A stretch of DNA of 64,000 nucleotides from Leucobacter edaphi (GTDB lineage: Bacteria; Actinomycetota; Actinomycetes; Actinomycetales; Microbacteriaceae). The position numbers were made by a program, and so were the translations under genes. The notes below the pieces were generated by a model, which saw only the letters and a program-made list of their open reading frames with translations, had not been told where the DNA came from and made no database searches. Positions 1 through 8,018 of the stretch are shown here, piece after piece; position 1 is the first letter of the stretch; each line of letters opens with the position of its first letter. The stretch lies in assembly GCF_016522535.1 (NCBI RefSeq), contig NZ_JAEHOI010000005.1, positions 186,001 to 250,000 of the forward strand, read 5' to 3'.

Positions 1-1057
1 ACGCCTGCTCCCGGCACCGTCCGCACGGATCCGCGTGTACGCGACCCAGTCGACGCACAAGACCCTCACCGCGCTCCGACAGGGATCCATGATCCACGTC
101 TACGACCAGGACTGGAAGCGCGAGGCCGAGGAACCGTTCCACGAGGCGTACATGACGCACACCTCGACGTCGCCGAACTACCAGATCCTGTCCTCGCTCG
201 ACATCGGCCGCCGCCAGGTGGAGCTCGAGGGCTACGACCTCGTGCAGCAGCAGCTCGATCTGGCGACGAGCCTCGCCCAGGCGATCTCGCGGCATCCCCT
301 GCTCCGGCGCACATTCCGCGTGCTCAGCGCGCACGACCTCATCCCCGAGGAGCACCGCGGGACCGGCCGCCCGATGCCGCTGCGCGACGGCCTCGCCGAG
401 ATGTGGCGGGCCTGGGCCAGCGACGAGTTCGTGATCGATCCCTCGCGGATCACGATCGAGATCAGCCGGACGGGCGTCGACGGCGACACGTTCAAGCACG
501 AGCATCTCATGGACCGCTACGGCATCCAGGTCAACAAGACGAGCCGCAACACGGTCCTGTTCATGACGAATATCGGCACCTCTCGAAGCGCGATCGCGTA
601 CCTCATCGAGGTGCTCGTGAAGCTCGCCGAGCGGTTCGAGGAGGAGCAGGCGCAGCGGGATCCCGACATCCCCCTGCCCGATCCCGCCGACATGCCGCCG
701 CTTCCCGACTTCAGCGCGTTCTCACCGGAGTTCACGACCGACGGCGTCCGACCGGACGGCGACATGCGGGCGGCGTTCTTCCGCGGCCAGCGCCGAACGG
801 CGGTCGAGCACGTGCGGCCCGAGGAACTGCGCGCGCGGGTCGACGCCGGCGAACTCCCCGTCTCCGCGGGCTTCGTGACGCCGTACCCGCCGGGCTTCCC
901 CGTGCTCGTCCCCGGCCAGGTCATCACGGCAGAGGTGCTCGACTTCATGGCGGTGCTCGACACCCGGGAGATTCACGGTTACGACCCGCAGCGGGGGTAC
1001 CGGATCCTGCGCTCCTCGGCGCGGGACGCCGCCGCGGATCGTACACTCGAGGCATGA
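1..1057 (+). CDS. Orn/Lys/Arg decarboxylase family protein, C-terminal part (5' end outside window)
   Basis: PLP-dependent fold-I decarboxylase that would make a polyamine or its precursor (agmatine, cadaverine or putrescine) from a basic amino acid. The reading frame is open from the window edge, so the N-terminus lies outside. The visible part contains STHKTLTALRQGSMIHV, the lysine-PLP motif of this family (Ser-X-His-Lys). The C-terminal domain carries the FPVLVPGQVIT segment typical of the family. The TGA stop overlaps the ATG of the phosphorylase gene (ATGA at 1054-1057), which indicates translational coupling. Substrate cannot be decided from this fragment. A decarboxylase fits the polyamine importers and amine oxidases further along. 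Confidence 0.85.
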   Translation, partial: RLLPAPSARIRVYATQSTHKTLTALRQGSMIHVYDQDWKREAEEPFHEAYMTHTSTSPNYQILSSLDIGRRQVELEGYDLVQQQLDLATSLAQAISRHPLLRRTFRVLSAHDLIPEEHRGTGRPMPLRDGLAEMWRAWASDEFVIDPSRITIEISRTGVDGDTFKHEHLMDRYGIQVNKTSRNTVLFMTNIGTSRSAIAYLIEVLVKLAERFEEEQAQRDPDIPLPDPADMPPLPDFSAFSPEFTTDGVRPDGDMRAAFFRGQRRTAVEHVRPEELRARVDAGELPVSAGFVTPYPPGFPVLVPGQVITAEVLDFMAVLDTREIHGYDPQRGYRILRSSARDAAADRTLEA

Positions 1058-1881
1058 GCAACGACTTCGACTCCGCCGTGCCGGACGCCTCCCCCGCCGA
1101 GCTCGCGACTGCTGCAGCGGCAGCGATCGCGCGCCTGACCGGGGTTGAATCCCACGACATCGGTCTCACCCTCGGGAGCGGCTGGGGCAAGGCCGCTGAC
1201 GTGATCGGCGAGACCGTCGCCGTCGTCGACGCCGCCGAGGTTCCCGGGTTCCACGCCTCCGGCGTTCCCGGCCACTCGGGCACGCTCCGGTCCATCCGCC
1301 TCGCGAACGGCAAGCACGTGCTCGTGATCGGCGCACGCACCCACTTCTACGAGGGCCGCGGCGTCCGCGCGACCGTGCACGGCGTGCGCACCGCCGCGGC
1401 GGCGGGGGCGAAGATCATGGTCCTCACCAACGGGGCGGGCGGCGTCGATCCCGCGTTCGGCGCCGGCGAGGCGGTGCTGATCTCGGATCACCTGAACCTC
1501 ACCGCGGCCTCGCCGATCGAGGGCGCGAACTTCGTCGACCTCACCGACCTCTATGCCTCGCGGCTGCGCGACATCGCCCGCGCCGAGGAGCCGGCCCTGC
1601 AGGAGGGCGTCTACGTGCAGCTCCCGGGACCGCACTACGAAACCCCCGCTGAGGTGCGGTATCTGCGCACGATCGGCGGTCAGATCGTGGGCATGTCGAC
1701 CGCGCTCGAGGCGATCGCCGCGCGCCAGGCTGGCATGGAGATCCTGGGGCTCTCGCTCATCACGAACCCCGCAGCCGGTCTCGGCGAGGAGCCGCTCAGC
1801 CACGCCGAGGTCATCGAGGCCGGGCGCGAGGCCGAGCCGCGGCTCGCGGCGCTCCTCACCCGGATCGTCGGGAAGCTCTGA
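1054..1881 (+). CDS. punA: purine nucleoside phosphorylase (trimeric class)
   Basis: Cytosolic phosphorolysis of purine (deoxy)ribonucleosides to base plus (deoxy)ribose-1-phosphate. It is 275 aa, the usual length of trimeric PNPs. Visible motifs are GSGWG (about 41-45, phosphate loop), RTHFYEGR (95-102), TNGAGG (125-130), GPHYETPAE (192-200, ending in the base-contacting Glu) and GMSTALEA (213-220) followed by SLITNPAAG with the base-contacting Asn near 238. An upstream in-frame start would overlap the decarboxylase, so the ATG in the ATGA overlap is preferred. The phospho-sugar mutase often adjacent to this gene in Actinobacteria is about 16.7 kb downstream at 18580. Confidence 0.93.
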   Translation: MSNDFDSAVPDASPAELATAAAAAIARLTGVESHDIGLTLGSGWGKAADVIGETVAVVDAAEVPGFHASGVPGHSGTLRSIRLANGKHVLVIGARTHFYEGRGVRATVHGVRTAAAAGAKIMVLTNGAGGVDPAFGAGEAVLISDHLNLTAASPIEGANFVDLTDLYASRLRDIARAEEPALQEGVYVQLPGPHYETPAEVRYLRTIGGQIVGMSTALEAIAARQAGMEILGLSLITNPAAGLGEEPLSHAEVIEAGREAEPRLAALLTRIVGKL

Positions 1882-1894
1882 ACGGGGCCGAGGC

Positions 1895-2479
1895 ATGCAC
1901 GAACTCATCCTGGTCCGCCACGCGAAGTCCGACTGGGGCGACCCCGGGATCGCGGACCACGACCGGCCGCTGAACGCGCGCGGGCTGCGCGACGCGCCCG
2001 CGATGGCCTCGCGGCTCGCAGCGGAGCTCGGCGCGGAGGTAGGCGAGATCCGGATCGTGGCGAGTACGGCGGAGCGCGCCCGCGCCACGGCCGAGGCGTT
2101 CGCCGCGGCACTCGGGACGCGCGTCGAGTTCGACCGCGGCCTATACCTCGCACCCCCTTCCGCGCTGCTCGCCCGAGCGGCCGAGGCGTGCTCCGACGGC
2201 GCGGACACCGTGTTGATCGTCGCCCACGATCCCGGGCTGAGCGAACTCGCGCACGTCCTCTCCGACGGCGGGATCGACCACCTGCCGACCTGCGCGGTGG
2301 CGCGATTCGAACTGGACGCCGAGGCCCTGGAACCGGAACCGGGCGCGGGGAGCGGCGGAGGCGCCGACCGGGCGCCGGGAGACGCGCGCTTCCGCCCGGC
2401 CTGCGCCGACCCGCTCGTCGACGCCTGGTCGCTCGACACCCCGCGCGGCCAGCGGGTTCCGCGCACGACGCTCCCGTGA
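1895..2479 (+). CDS. SixA-like histidine phosphatase family protein
   Basis: Histidine-phosphatase (phosphoglycerate mutase-like) fold, 194 aa. The N-terminus has LVRHAKSDWG with the catalytic RHA at 8-10, and VAHDPG carries the second catalytic histidine near residue 118. The RHAKSDW form is typical of the SixA branch, which in E. coli removes phosphate from phosphohistidine proteins. The substrate here is unknown. It begins 13 nt after the phosphorylase stop. A Gly/Ala-rich insertion near 150-165 makes it longer than E. coli SixA. The stop overlaps the GTG start of the next gene. Confidence 0.82.
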   Translation: MHELILVRHAKSDWGDPGIADHDRPLNARGLRDAPAMASRLAAELGAEVGEIRIVASTAERARATAEAFAAALGTRVEFDRGLYLAPPSALLARAAEACSDGADTVLIVAHDPGLSELAHVLSDGGIDHLPTCAVARFELDAEALEPEPGAGSGGGADRAPGDARFRPACADPLVDAWSLDTPRGQRVPRTTLP

Positions 2480-3471
2480 CGATCCTCATCGATCCGCCGA
2501 CCTGGCCGGCCCACGGCACCGTCTGGAGCCACCTGGTCTCGGATCATGATTACGAGGAGCTCCACGCGTTCGCGCGCGTCCTCGGGCTCCCGCGACGCGG
2601 CTTCGACCTCGACCACTACGACGTGCCCGCCCGACTGCACGACCGGGCCGTCGAACTCGGGGCGCGCCCCGTCAGCGGGAAAGACGTGCTCGCGGCGCTG
2701 CAGGCCGCCGGCCTGCGCGTTCGGCAGGTGGACCGCGTGACGGTCACGGGGCCGCGGCGGCGCGAGTATCTGGCCGGCGAGTGGGAGGTCCTCGGAAGAC
2801 GGCTCGGGATCGGCAGCGCGGCGGGCCCCGCCGGGGCGGGAGCCGCGGGACGGGGATCAGGATCAGGATCAGGATCCGACTCGCACCCGATGGACCGCTG
2901 GACCGGGTTCGGCGCGGGGCTCCTCGCGCGCTGGAACGAGCCCCACCGCGGGTATCACGACGAGCGCCACCTCGAGGACGTGCTGCTCTCGCTCGACCAG
3001 ATCTCGGTCCGCGGAGAATTCGTCGCGGAAGACACCCTGCTCGCGGCCTGGTTCCACGATGCGGTCTACGCGGGTGCCGCGGGCGTCGACGAGGCCGATT
3101 CCGCCCGCCTCGCGGTGTCGTCGCTCGCCGAGCTCGGCGTCGCCCCCGGCCTCGCGCAGCGGGTCGGGGAGCACATTCTCGCGACCGAACCCGGGAGGGA
3201 CGCCGCCGCAGCTTCGCCCGCACTAGCGCAGCTGCTCGACGCCGACCTCGCGATCTTCGCGGCCCCCGTCTCGCGCTACGAACAGTACGCGCACGACGTT
3301 CGCCGCGAATACTCGCACGTCCCCGATAGGGAATTCGCGCGCGGCCGCTCTGCGATCCTCGCCGCGTACCTCGATCGCGACACGATCTACCTGACCCCGA
3401 CCGGCCGCAAGCTGTGGGAGGCGCGGGCGCGGGCGAACGTGACCGCGGAACTCGCCAGGCTGCGGGGTTGA
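2476..3471 (+). CDS. DUF4031 domain fused to HD-type hydrolase domain
   Basis: A 331 aa two-domain protein. Residues about 1-90 match the DUF4031 type (MTILIDPPTWPAHGTVWSHL start, DHDYEELHAFA segment). Residues about 136-331 form an HD-superfamily metal-dependent hydrolase with YHDERHL (160-166), FHDAVYAG (193-200) and a later acidic LLDADLAIF segment. The domains are joined by an Ala/Gly linker that ends in GSGSGSGSD, encoded by four GGATCA/C hexamers at 2854-2877. The GTG start lies in a GTGA overlap with the preceding phosphatase gene, so the two are probably co-translated. The domains are often separate proteins. The substrate is unknown. Confidence 0.8.
   Translation: MTILIDPPTWPAHGTVWSHLVSDHDYEELHAFARVLGLPRRGFDLDHYDVPARLHDRAVELGARPVSGKDVLAALQAAGLRVRQVDRVTVTGPRRREYLAGEWEVLGRRLGIGSAAGPAGAGAAGRGSGSGSGSDSHPMDRWTGFGAGLLARWNEPHRGYHDERHLEDVLLSLDQISVRGEFVAEDTLLAAWFHDAVYAGAAGVDEADSARLAVSSLAELGVAPGLAQRVGEHILATEPGRDAAAASPALAQLLDADLAIFAAPVSRYEQYAHDVRREYSHVPDREFARGRSAILAAYLDRDTIYLTPTGRKLWEARARANVTAELARLRG
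2854..2877 (+). repeat. four tandem GGATC(A/C) hexamers inside coding sequence
   Basis: Units at 2854-2859, 2860-2865, 2866-2871 and 2872-2877. They encode the Gly-Ser linker of the DUF4031-HD fusion. A related GATC-rich repeat encodes the N-terminus of the NAD(P)HX dehydratase at 20491-20538. Confidence 0.9.
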
Positions 3472-3497
3472 TCAGGCACTCGCCTCTTCGGATGTCC

Positions 3498-3535
3498 GCG
3501 AGCGGCCCCGGTCCCTCCGGGCCGGGGCCGCTCGC
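3498..3535. terminator. hairpin terminator between convergent genes
   Basis: Perfect 14-bp inverted repeat (GCGAGCGGCCCCGG and its complement) around a 10-nt loop. It lies between the stop of the DUF4031-HD gene (3471) and the stop of the amidohydrolase (3572) and can serve both strands. There is no clear T-tract. Confidence 0.75.
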
Positions 3536-3571
3536 GCGCCAATGTACCGCGTTCGCGGCGCCGGCGAGGAC

Positions 3572-5188
3572 CTACCCCTCGTGGATCACGCGCCCCTCGA
3601 GCACCGTGAGCACGATCGGTGTCTCGACGAGCTCGTCGGGGGTCGCCTCGACGGGGTCGGCTCCCCACACGGTGAGGTCCGCAACGGAACCGACCGCGAG
3701 GGTTCCGCGGTCCTCGTGACCGCGCGCCCGTGCGGGCCACAGCGTGTACGCGAGCAGGGCTTCTTCGCCGGTGAGGCGCTGCTCGGGCTCGAAGACGTGC
3801 GCGGACGGATCGCCCGGCGTGTGGCGGCCCCGCGCCCAGGCCATGCCGAGGCGCGGATCGTACTGGGCGACGGGCCAGTCGGAGCCGAGCACCACGCCGA
3901 CGCCGGCGTCGAGCACGCTGCGCACACGGTAGCCGGTCGCGTCGCGGCCCGGGCCGAGGCGGACGGTCCAGTTGTCGCTGTGGTCGGCGGCGCGCCACTG
4001 CATGTGCAGCGGCTGCATCGAGGCGGTGATCCCGGATCCCTTAAGCTGCTCCACGTCCTCGTCGGCGAGCACTTCGAGATGCTCGATCGAGTGGAAGGGA
4101 ACGCCGGGGCGCTCGGGGAGGGTGGCGTAGACGTCGAGCACGCGGCTGACGGCGTAGTCGCCGACGGCGTGCGTCGCGATCAGCATGCCGGCGTCGTGGT
4201 AGGCGCGCACGACCTCCGCATAGCGCTCCCATGACGGCCAGAAGGGGACGCGGCCGTCGCCGCACGCGTCGACCGTGTGCAGCCAGGCCGTGCCCGTGTC
4301 GATGACGCCGTCGCTGAACAGTTTGATCGCGCCCGTGTCCCACAGGCGCCCGGCGCGATCCTTCGCGGCGATCACGCGGGCGACGTCCTCGTCGGTGTCG
4401 CCGACGGCGTGCCAGTGGTGCACGGTCACGCGATGGTCGAGCTCGCCGCGCTCCTCGAGCTCCGCGAGCAGTTCGACCGTGCGGTCCTTCCCGTCCATGA
4501 TCGCGCCGCCGGTGAGGCCCGCGGCGGCGAGGCGGCGGAACATGTCGCGCAGCCCGTCGCGCTCGACCTCATGGGACGGGGCGGGGGCCGCGTCGAACAG
4601 GATCTGGTAGGCGGTCGGTTCGCGGAGTTCTCCCGTGGGCGTGCCGTCAGCGTCGACGACGATCTCGCTCGCGTCGTCGAACTCGCGGGCGCCGTCGATG
4701 CCGGCCGCGGCGAGCGCGGGCGCGGTGCCGAGGCCAGTGTGCAGGTCGTAGCAGACGAGCGCGACGGGACGCCCTGGCGCGGCATCCGCGAGCACGTCGC
4801 CGCGCATCCCCGTCTCCTCGAAGGGTTCGTACTCGAGGTTCCAGCCGCGCAGCCAGGCCCCTTCGGGGAGGCGCGCGTGCTCTGCGGCGAGCGCCTCGCG
4901 GATCTCGGCGATCGTGCCGAGCCCGCCGAGATCGACGCCAGCGGTCACGTCGGCCGCCCAGTGCGGGTGCGTGTGCGAGTCGAAGAGGCCCGGGGTGACG
5001 GTGGCGCCCGCGAGGTCGCGGACCTCGATCCCCGCGGTCTCGGCCGCCGCACGGATCTCCGCGTCCCCGCCGAGCGCAGCGATCCTTCCGTCCCTGATCA
5101 GCAGGGCAGTCGCGGTTTCGTTCTCGCCCGTGAGCGTGCGCAGTCGCGCCCCCACGATGGCGAGGTCGCCTCCGGTGCTCGTCGTCAT
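3572..5188 (-). CDS. amidohydrolase family protein (YtcJ-like, amidohydrolase_3)
   Basis: Metal-dependent TIM-barrel amidohydrolase of 538 aa, cytosolic with no signal peptide. DSHTHPHW at about 70-77 supplies the HxH metal ligands. HSIEHLE supplies another His, and GSDWPVAQYDPR carries the catalytic Asp. The ATG at 5188 is chosen because GGAGGAGCGACA lies directly upstream. It is the last gene of the minus-strand unit XRE-oxidase-cupin-amidohydrolase. That context suggests hydrolysis of an amide or acylated amine made or imported by the same unit. The substrate is not predictable from sequence. Confidence 0.85.
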   Translation of the reverse strand: MTTSTGGDLAIVGARLRTLTGENETATALLIRDGRIAALGGDAEIRAAAETAGIEVRDLAGATVTPGLFDSHTHPHWAADVTAGVDLGGLGTIAEIREALAAEHARLPEGAWLRGWNLEYEPFEETGMRGDVLADAAPGRPVALVCYDLHTGLGTAPALAAAGIDGAREFDDASEIVVDADGTPTGELREPTAYQILFDAAPAPSHEVERDGLRDMFRRLAAAGLTGGAIMDGKDRTVELLAELEERGELDHRVTVHHWHAVGDTDEDVARVIAAKDRAGRLWDTGAIKLFSDGVIDTGTAWLHTVDACGDGRVPFWPSWERYAEVVRAYHDAGMLIATHAVGDYAVSRVLDVYATLPERPGVPFHSIEHLEVLADEDVEQLKGSGITASMQPLHMQWRAADHSDNWTVRLGPGRDATGYRVRSVLDAGVGVVLGSDWPVAQYDPRLGMAWARGRHTPGDPSAHVFEPEQRLTGEEALLAYTLWPARARGHEDRGTLAVGSVADLTVWGADPVEATPDELVETPIVLTVLEGRVIHEG

Positions 5189-5230
5189 TGTCGCTCCTCC
5201 GCTTCCGCGGGTCTCCCCGCCTCGCAGCGA

Positions 5231-5261
5231 GATGCCCGGCGGGCTGTTCCCGCCGGGCATC
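5231..5261 (-). terminator. intercistronic hairpin between cupin gene and amidohydrolase gene
   Basis: Perfect 13-bp stem (GATGCCCGGCGGG and its complement) with a 5-nt loop, beginning 6 nt past the cupin stop. No T-tract follows on the minus strand. It could be a partial terminator or an mRNA 3'-end stabiliser that sets amidohydrolase below the upstream genes. Confidence 0.6.
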
Positions 5262-5266
5262 GTCGC

Positions 5267-5620
5267 CTAGTCGTTGATCGTGGTGAAGTGCTTTCGGAGG
5301 GGTTCGTGAACGATCCACACGCCCTTCCAGCCGGACGGCATGACCATCACGTCGCCCGGACCGAACTCCTCGGGCGATTGTCCCTCCACCTCGATGGTGA
5401 CACGGCCGGAGAGGATCGTGCAGATCTCCGTGTATCCGGCGCGTTCAGCGGTGAACGTTCCAGGGGTGCACTCCCACAGGCCCGTCGTGATGGGCCCCTC
5501 GGACCAGGTCGTGACGCTGGCCTCGGTGAGGCCGGCGGTCACGGCGGTCGGCTTCGGGGCGTGCTGGCCGAGGTCGGCTGCCGCGGTGTCGTGCGCGGCG
5601 AAGGTCAAGATCTCAGTCAT
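5267..5620 (-). CDS. cupin domain-containing protein (cupin_3/DUF861 type)
   Basis: Small single-domain cupin of 117 aa. It has the two cupin motifs: the GLWECTPGTFTAERAGYTEICTIL region, and GRVTIEVEGQSPEEFGPGDVMVMPSGWKG with the PGD turn. The Trp/Glu-rich first motif is typical of DUF861 cupins. The ATG at 5620 is preceded by GAAAGGATCC. Such cupins commonly accompany DAO-type amine or amino-acid oxidases, as here, but their reaction is usually unknown. Confidence 0.8.
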   Translation of the reverse strand: MTEILTFAAHDTAAADLGQHAPKPTAVTAGLTEASVTTWSEGPITTGLWECTPGTFTAERAGYTEICTILSGRVTIEVEGQSPEEFGPGDVMVMPSGWKGVWIVHEPLRKHFTTIND

Positions 5621-5715
5621 TGAGGATCCTTTCTGGCGATTCGGTGATTCAGTGATGTGGGGGCTTCTTGACGCGGGGATCCCGTGCCTCCGCGATGCGG
5701 GGCGATCGGACCGCT

Positions 5716-7086
5716 TCAGCCGCGCCCGGTGATGACGTCGGCGACGTGCGCGATCGGCGACGTCTTCTCGCGACCGGCGAGCTCGGTGCGATCCGCGAAG
5801 CCGTAGGCCGCGTAGAGTCCCTTGGTCGCGATCCAACGCAGGGGTTCCGGCTCCCACTTGCGCACCCGATGATTCACCCACGGCAGCGAAGCGATCTCCG
5901 TGTCATTGCCCAGGATCAGGTCCGCGATCGTGCGTCCCGCCAGGTTCGTCGAGGTGACGCCGGTGCCGACATAGCCACCGCCCCACGCGATCCCGGTCTC
6001 GCGGTCCAGGCCGACGGTCGCGGCCCAGTCGCGGGGCACGCCGAGCACGCCGGACCACACGTGGTCGATCGCGGCACCCCTGGTCGCGGGGAAGAAACGG
6101 TGCAGGATCTCGCTCAGCGTGTCGACCGTGGCCGGCGAGGTCTGGCCGTCGGTGTCGGTCTTCGAGCCGAACTTGTAGGGCACGCCGCGGCCGCCGATCG
6201 CGATCCGGTCGTCCGCGGTGCGCTGCGCGTACATGTAGACGTGCGCGAAATCGCCGAGGACCTCGCCCTTGTTCCAGTGCAACTCGTCCCAGACGTCCTG
6301 CGAGAGCGGCTCGGTCGCGATGAGCGAGGAGTTCATGGGCAGCCACAGGCGGTGCAGGCCCTTGAGGTTCGCGGTGAAGCCCTCGGTGGCGCGCACGATG
6401 TACTCTGCGGAGACGGTTCCGTGCGTGGTGCGGACGCGGTGCGGTTCGATCTCGACGGCGCGCGTCCGCTCGTAGATCTCGACGCCGAGCCGCTCAACGG
6501 CGTCCGCCAGCCCCTTCGCGAGCTTCGCCGGCTGGATACGCGCCGCGTGCGGATGCCACACCGCGGCCCGCGTGTTCTCGACGTTGATCTTCGCCTTCGC
6601 CTCGGCGGCTTCAAAGAGTTCCAGATCCGAGCTCTGCCAGGTCTGCTCGGACGCGGCGAAGGCGCGGATCCTGGCCTCCTGAGCCGGCGTGTACGCGACG
6701 TTGAATTCTCCGCCCTTCTTGATGTCGGCGTCGATCCCCTCCGCCTCCGTGACGCGGATCACCTCGTCGACGGTCGCGTTCATCGCCCGCTGGAAGCGCT
6801 CGGCTGCGTCGCGGCCGTGCTGCTTCACGTACTGCTCGCGGCCGCCCGTGATGGCGTTCGTGAGCCAGCCGCCGTTGCGGCCGGAGGCGCCGTAACCGAC
6901 GTGCCGCTGCTCGATCACGACCACGCGCAGCTCGGGACGCGCCTGCTTCAGGTAGTAGGCGGTCCAGAGGCCGGTGTATCCGGCCCCGACGATGGCGACG
7001 TCGGCGGTGAGGTCGCCGGGAAGCTCGGGGCGCTGCTTCGGCGCTCCCACCTGCTCCCACCAGTGCGACACGTTGCCGTTGATCAT
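5716..7086 (-). CDS. FAD-dependent oxidoreductase, DAO/PuuB-like
   Basis: 456 aa DAO-superfamily flavoprotein. The N-terminus has a Rossmann dinucleotide fold, VAIVGAGYTGLWTAYYL (about 30-46), then GYGASGRNGGW (64-74), the signature of the gamma-glutamylputrescine oxidase (PuuB) and related branch. It would oxidise a C-N bond of an amine or N-substituted amino acid with O2. The ATG at 7086 follows GAGGAGCGAACTC. The regulator stops 36 nt upstream and the cupin follows downstream on the same strand. The context favours amine catabolism. No gamma-glutamylputrescine synthetase is present in the window, so the substrate may differ. Confidence 0.85.
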   Translation of the reverse strand: MINGNVSHWWEQVGAPKQRPELPGDLTADVAIVGAGYTGLWTAYYLKQARPELRVVVIEQRHVGYGASGRNGGWLTNAITGGREQYVKQHGRDAAERFQRAMNATVDEVIRVTEAEGIDADIKKGGEFNVAYTPAQEARIRAFAASEQTWQSSDLELFEAAEAKAKINVENTRAAVWHPHAARIQPAKLAKGLADAVERLGVEIYERTRAVEIEPHRVRTTHGTVSAEYIVRATEGFTANLKGLHRLWLPMNSSLIATEPLSQDVWDELHWNKGEVLGDFAHVYMYAQRTADDRIAIGGRGVPYKFGSKTDTDGQTSPATVDTLSEILHRFFPATRGAAIDHVWSGVLGVPRDWAATVGLDRETGIAWGGGYVGTGVTSTNLAGRTIADLILGNDTEIASLPWVNHRVRKWEPEPLRWIATKGLYAAYGFADRTELAGREKTSPIAHVADVITGRG

Positions 7087-7122
7087 GAGTTCGCTCCTCT
7101 TCGTGCGTTTTCGGGGGTGGTA

Positions 7123-7767
7123 CTACTGGTCCGCGTTCGCGGGGTGGTCGGCGGACCCCGCGCCGGCGTCCCGGTGCAGGGAGACGTGGGGGGACTCGTC
7201 GGGCGTTGGCGGGCTGTTGATCCACAGCACCGACGCTTCCGCGTCTGACTCGTTGAGCACACGGTGCGGGGTCGAGCTGAGGAACTCGATCGAGTCGTCG
7301 GTGCGCATAATGTAGCGCTCGGCGCCGAGCTCCAGCACGACCTCACCGGCGGTCACGAGGAACAGCTCCTGCGAATTTCCGTGCACATAGGGCTCTGGAC
7401 CCGTGGTGCCGCCGGGCTGGAAGCGGCCGGCATAGACCTCGAGGTTCCGCAGCGGCGGGATCGAGACGATGAACTTCTCGGCGCCCTCGAGCGGGATGAG
7501 CGTCCGATCCGCGGCGCGCAGCACGCCGCGCGTGTGCGCCGAGGAGTCGTCGAGGAGCTGGGCGGGTGAGACGCCGAGGGCGACCGCGATCTTGCGAAGC
7601 GAGGCGATGCTCGCGTTCGTGCGCCCGTTCTCGAGCTGGCTGAGGAAGCTGGAGCTCACCCCCGCCGCCGCCGCGACCGCGCGGAGGCTCATGCCGCGGA
7701 GCTCGCGGAACGCGGCGATCCGTTCTCCGAGCTCGCGCTCGGCTGCCGCGAGATCCTCAGCGGTCAT
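7123..7767 (-). CDS. XRE-family regulator with C-terminal cupin sensor domain
   Basis: 214 aa one-component regulator. Residues about 15-70 are a helix-turn-helix of the SinR/XRE type (MSLRAVAAAAGVSSSFLSQLENGRTNASIASL). Residues about 105-190 are a cupin (GNSQELFLVTAGEVVLEL). This architecture is the same as PuuR, repressor of putrescine utilisation in E. coli. The ATG at 7767 is preceded by AAAGGAGACAGC. It is the first gene of the minus-strand amine operon and divergent from a transporter. An inverted repeat at 7823-7843 is a candidate operator for both. Confidence 0.88.
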   Translation of the reverse strand: MTAEDLAAAERELGERIAAFRELRGMSLRAVAAAAGVSSSFLSQLENGRTNASIASLRKIAVALGVSPAQLLDDSSAHTRGVLRAADRTLIPLEGAEKFIVSIPPLRNLEVYAGRFQPGGTTGPEPYVHGNSQELFLVTAGEVVLELGAERYIMRTDDSIEFLSSTPHRVLNESDAEASVLWINSPPTPDESPHVSLHRDAGAGSADHPANADQ

Positions 7768-7822
7768 GCTGTCTCCTTTGAACCGCACTGTTCCCGGCCC
7801 AGGTGAACACTCACCGAGCCTT

Positions 7823-7843
7823 CACTGAACACATCGTTCAGTG
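7823..7843. promoter_or_regulatory. candidate operator for the XRE-cupin regulator
   Basis: Perfect 8-bp inverted repeat CACTGAAC-ACATC-GTTCAGTG, 56 bp upstream of the regulator start. Further TGAAC half sites lie at 7804 and around 7779-7793 (GAAC, 6 nt, GTTC). The location between divergent regulator/oxidase and transporter genes fits autoregulation and shared control. Confidence 0.6.
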
Positions 7844-8018
7844 GGACTAGTCTCACCGTACAGCCGGGCGTCCCGCGCGGCAAGGGGGTTTCAAGAAATT
7901 CGCGCGGGCGTATCATTGCAGGGTCCCGCCACAAGCGGACACGCCCGATGTCGCGCACCCCTGCCAGACGCCGGCACGGCTGCGCCTTTCCGAATCGCAC
8001 TTCGAAAGCTTCCCAATA

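Noticed and set aside
403-1053. Extended N-terminus of purine nucleoside phosphorylase
   Set aside because: The frame is open upstream but overlaps the well-supported decarboxylase, and the conserved protein begins at the ATGA overlap.
979-2640. 553-codon minus-strand frame
   Set aside because: Antisense to the phosphorylase and SixA-like genes. No motif, no ribosome-binding site.
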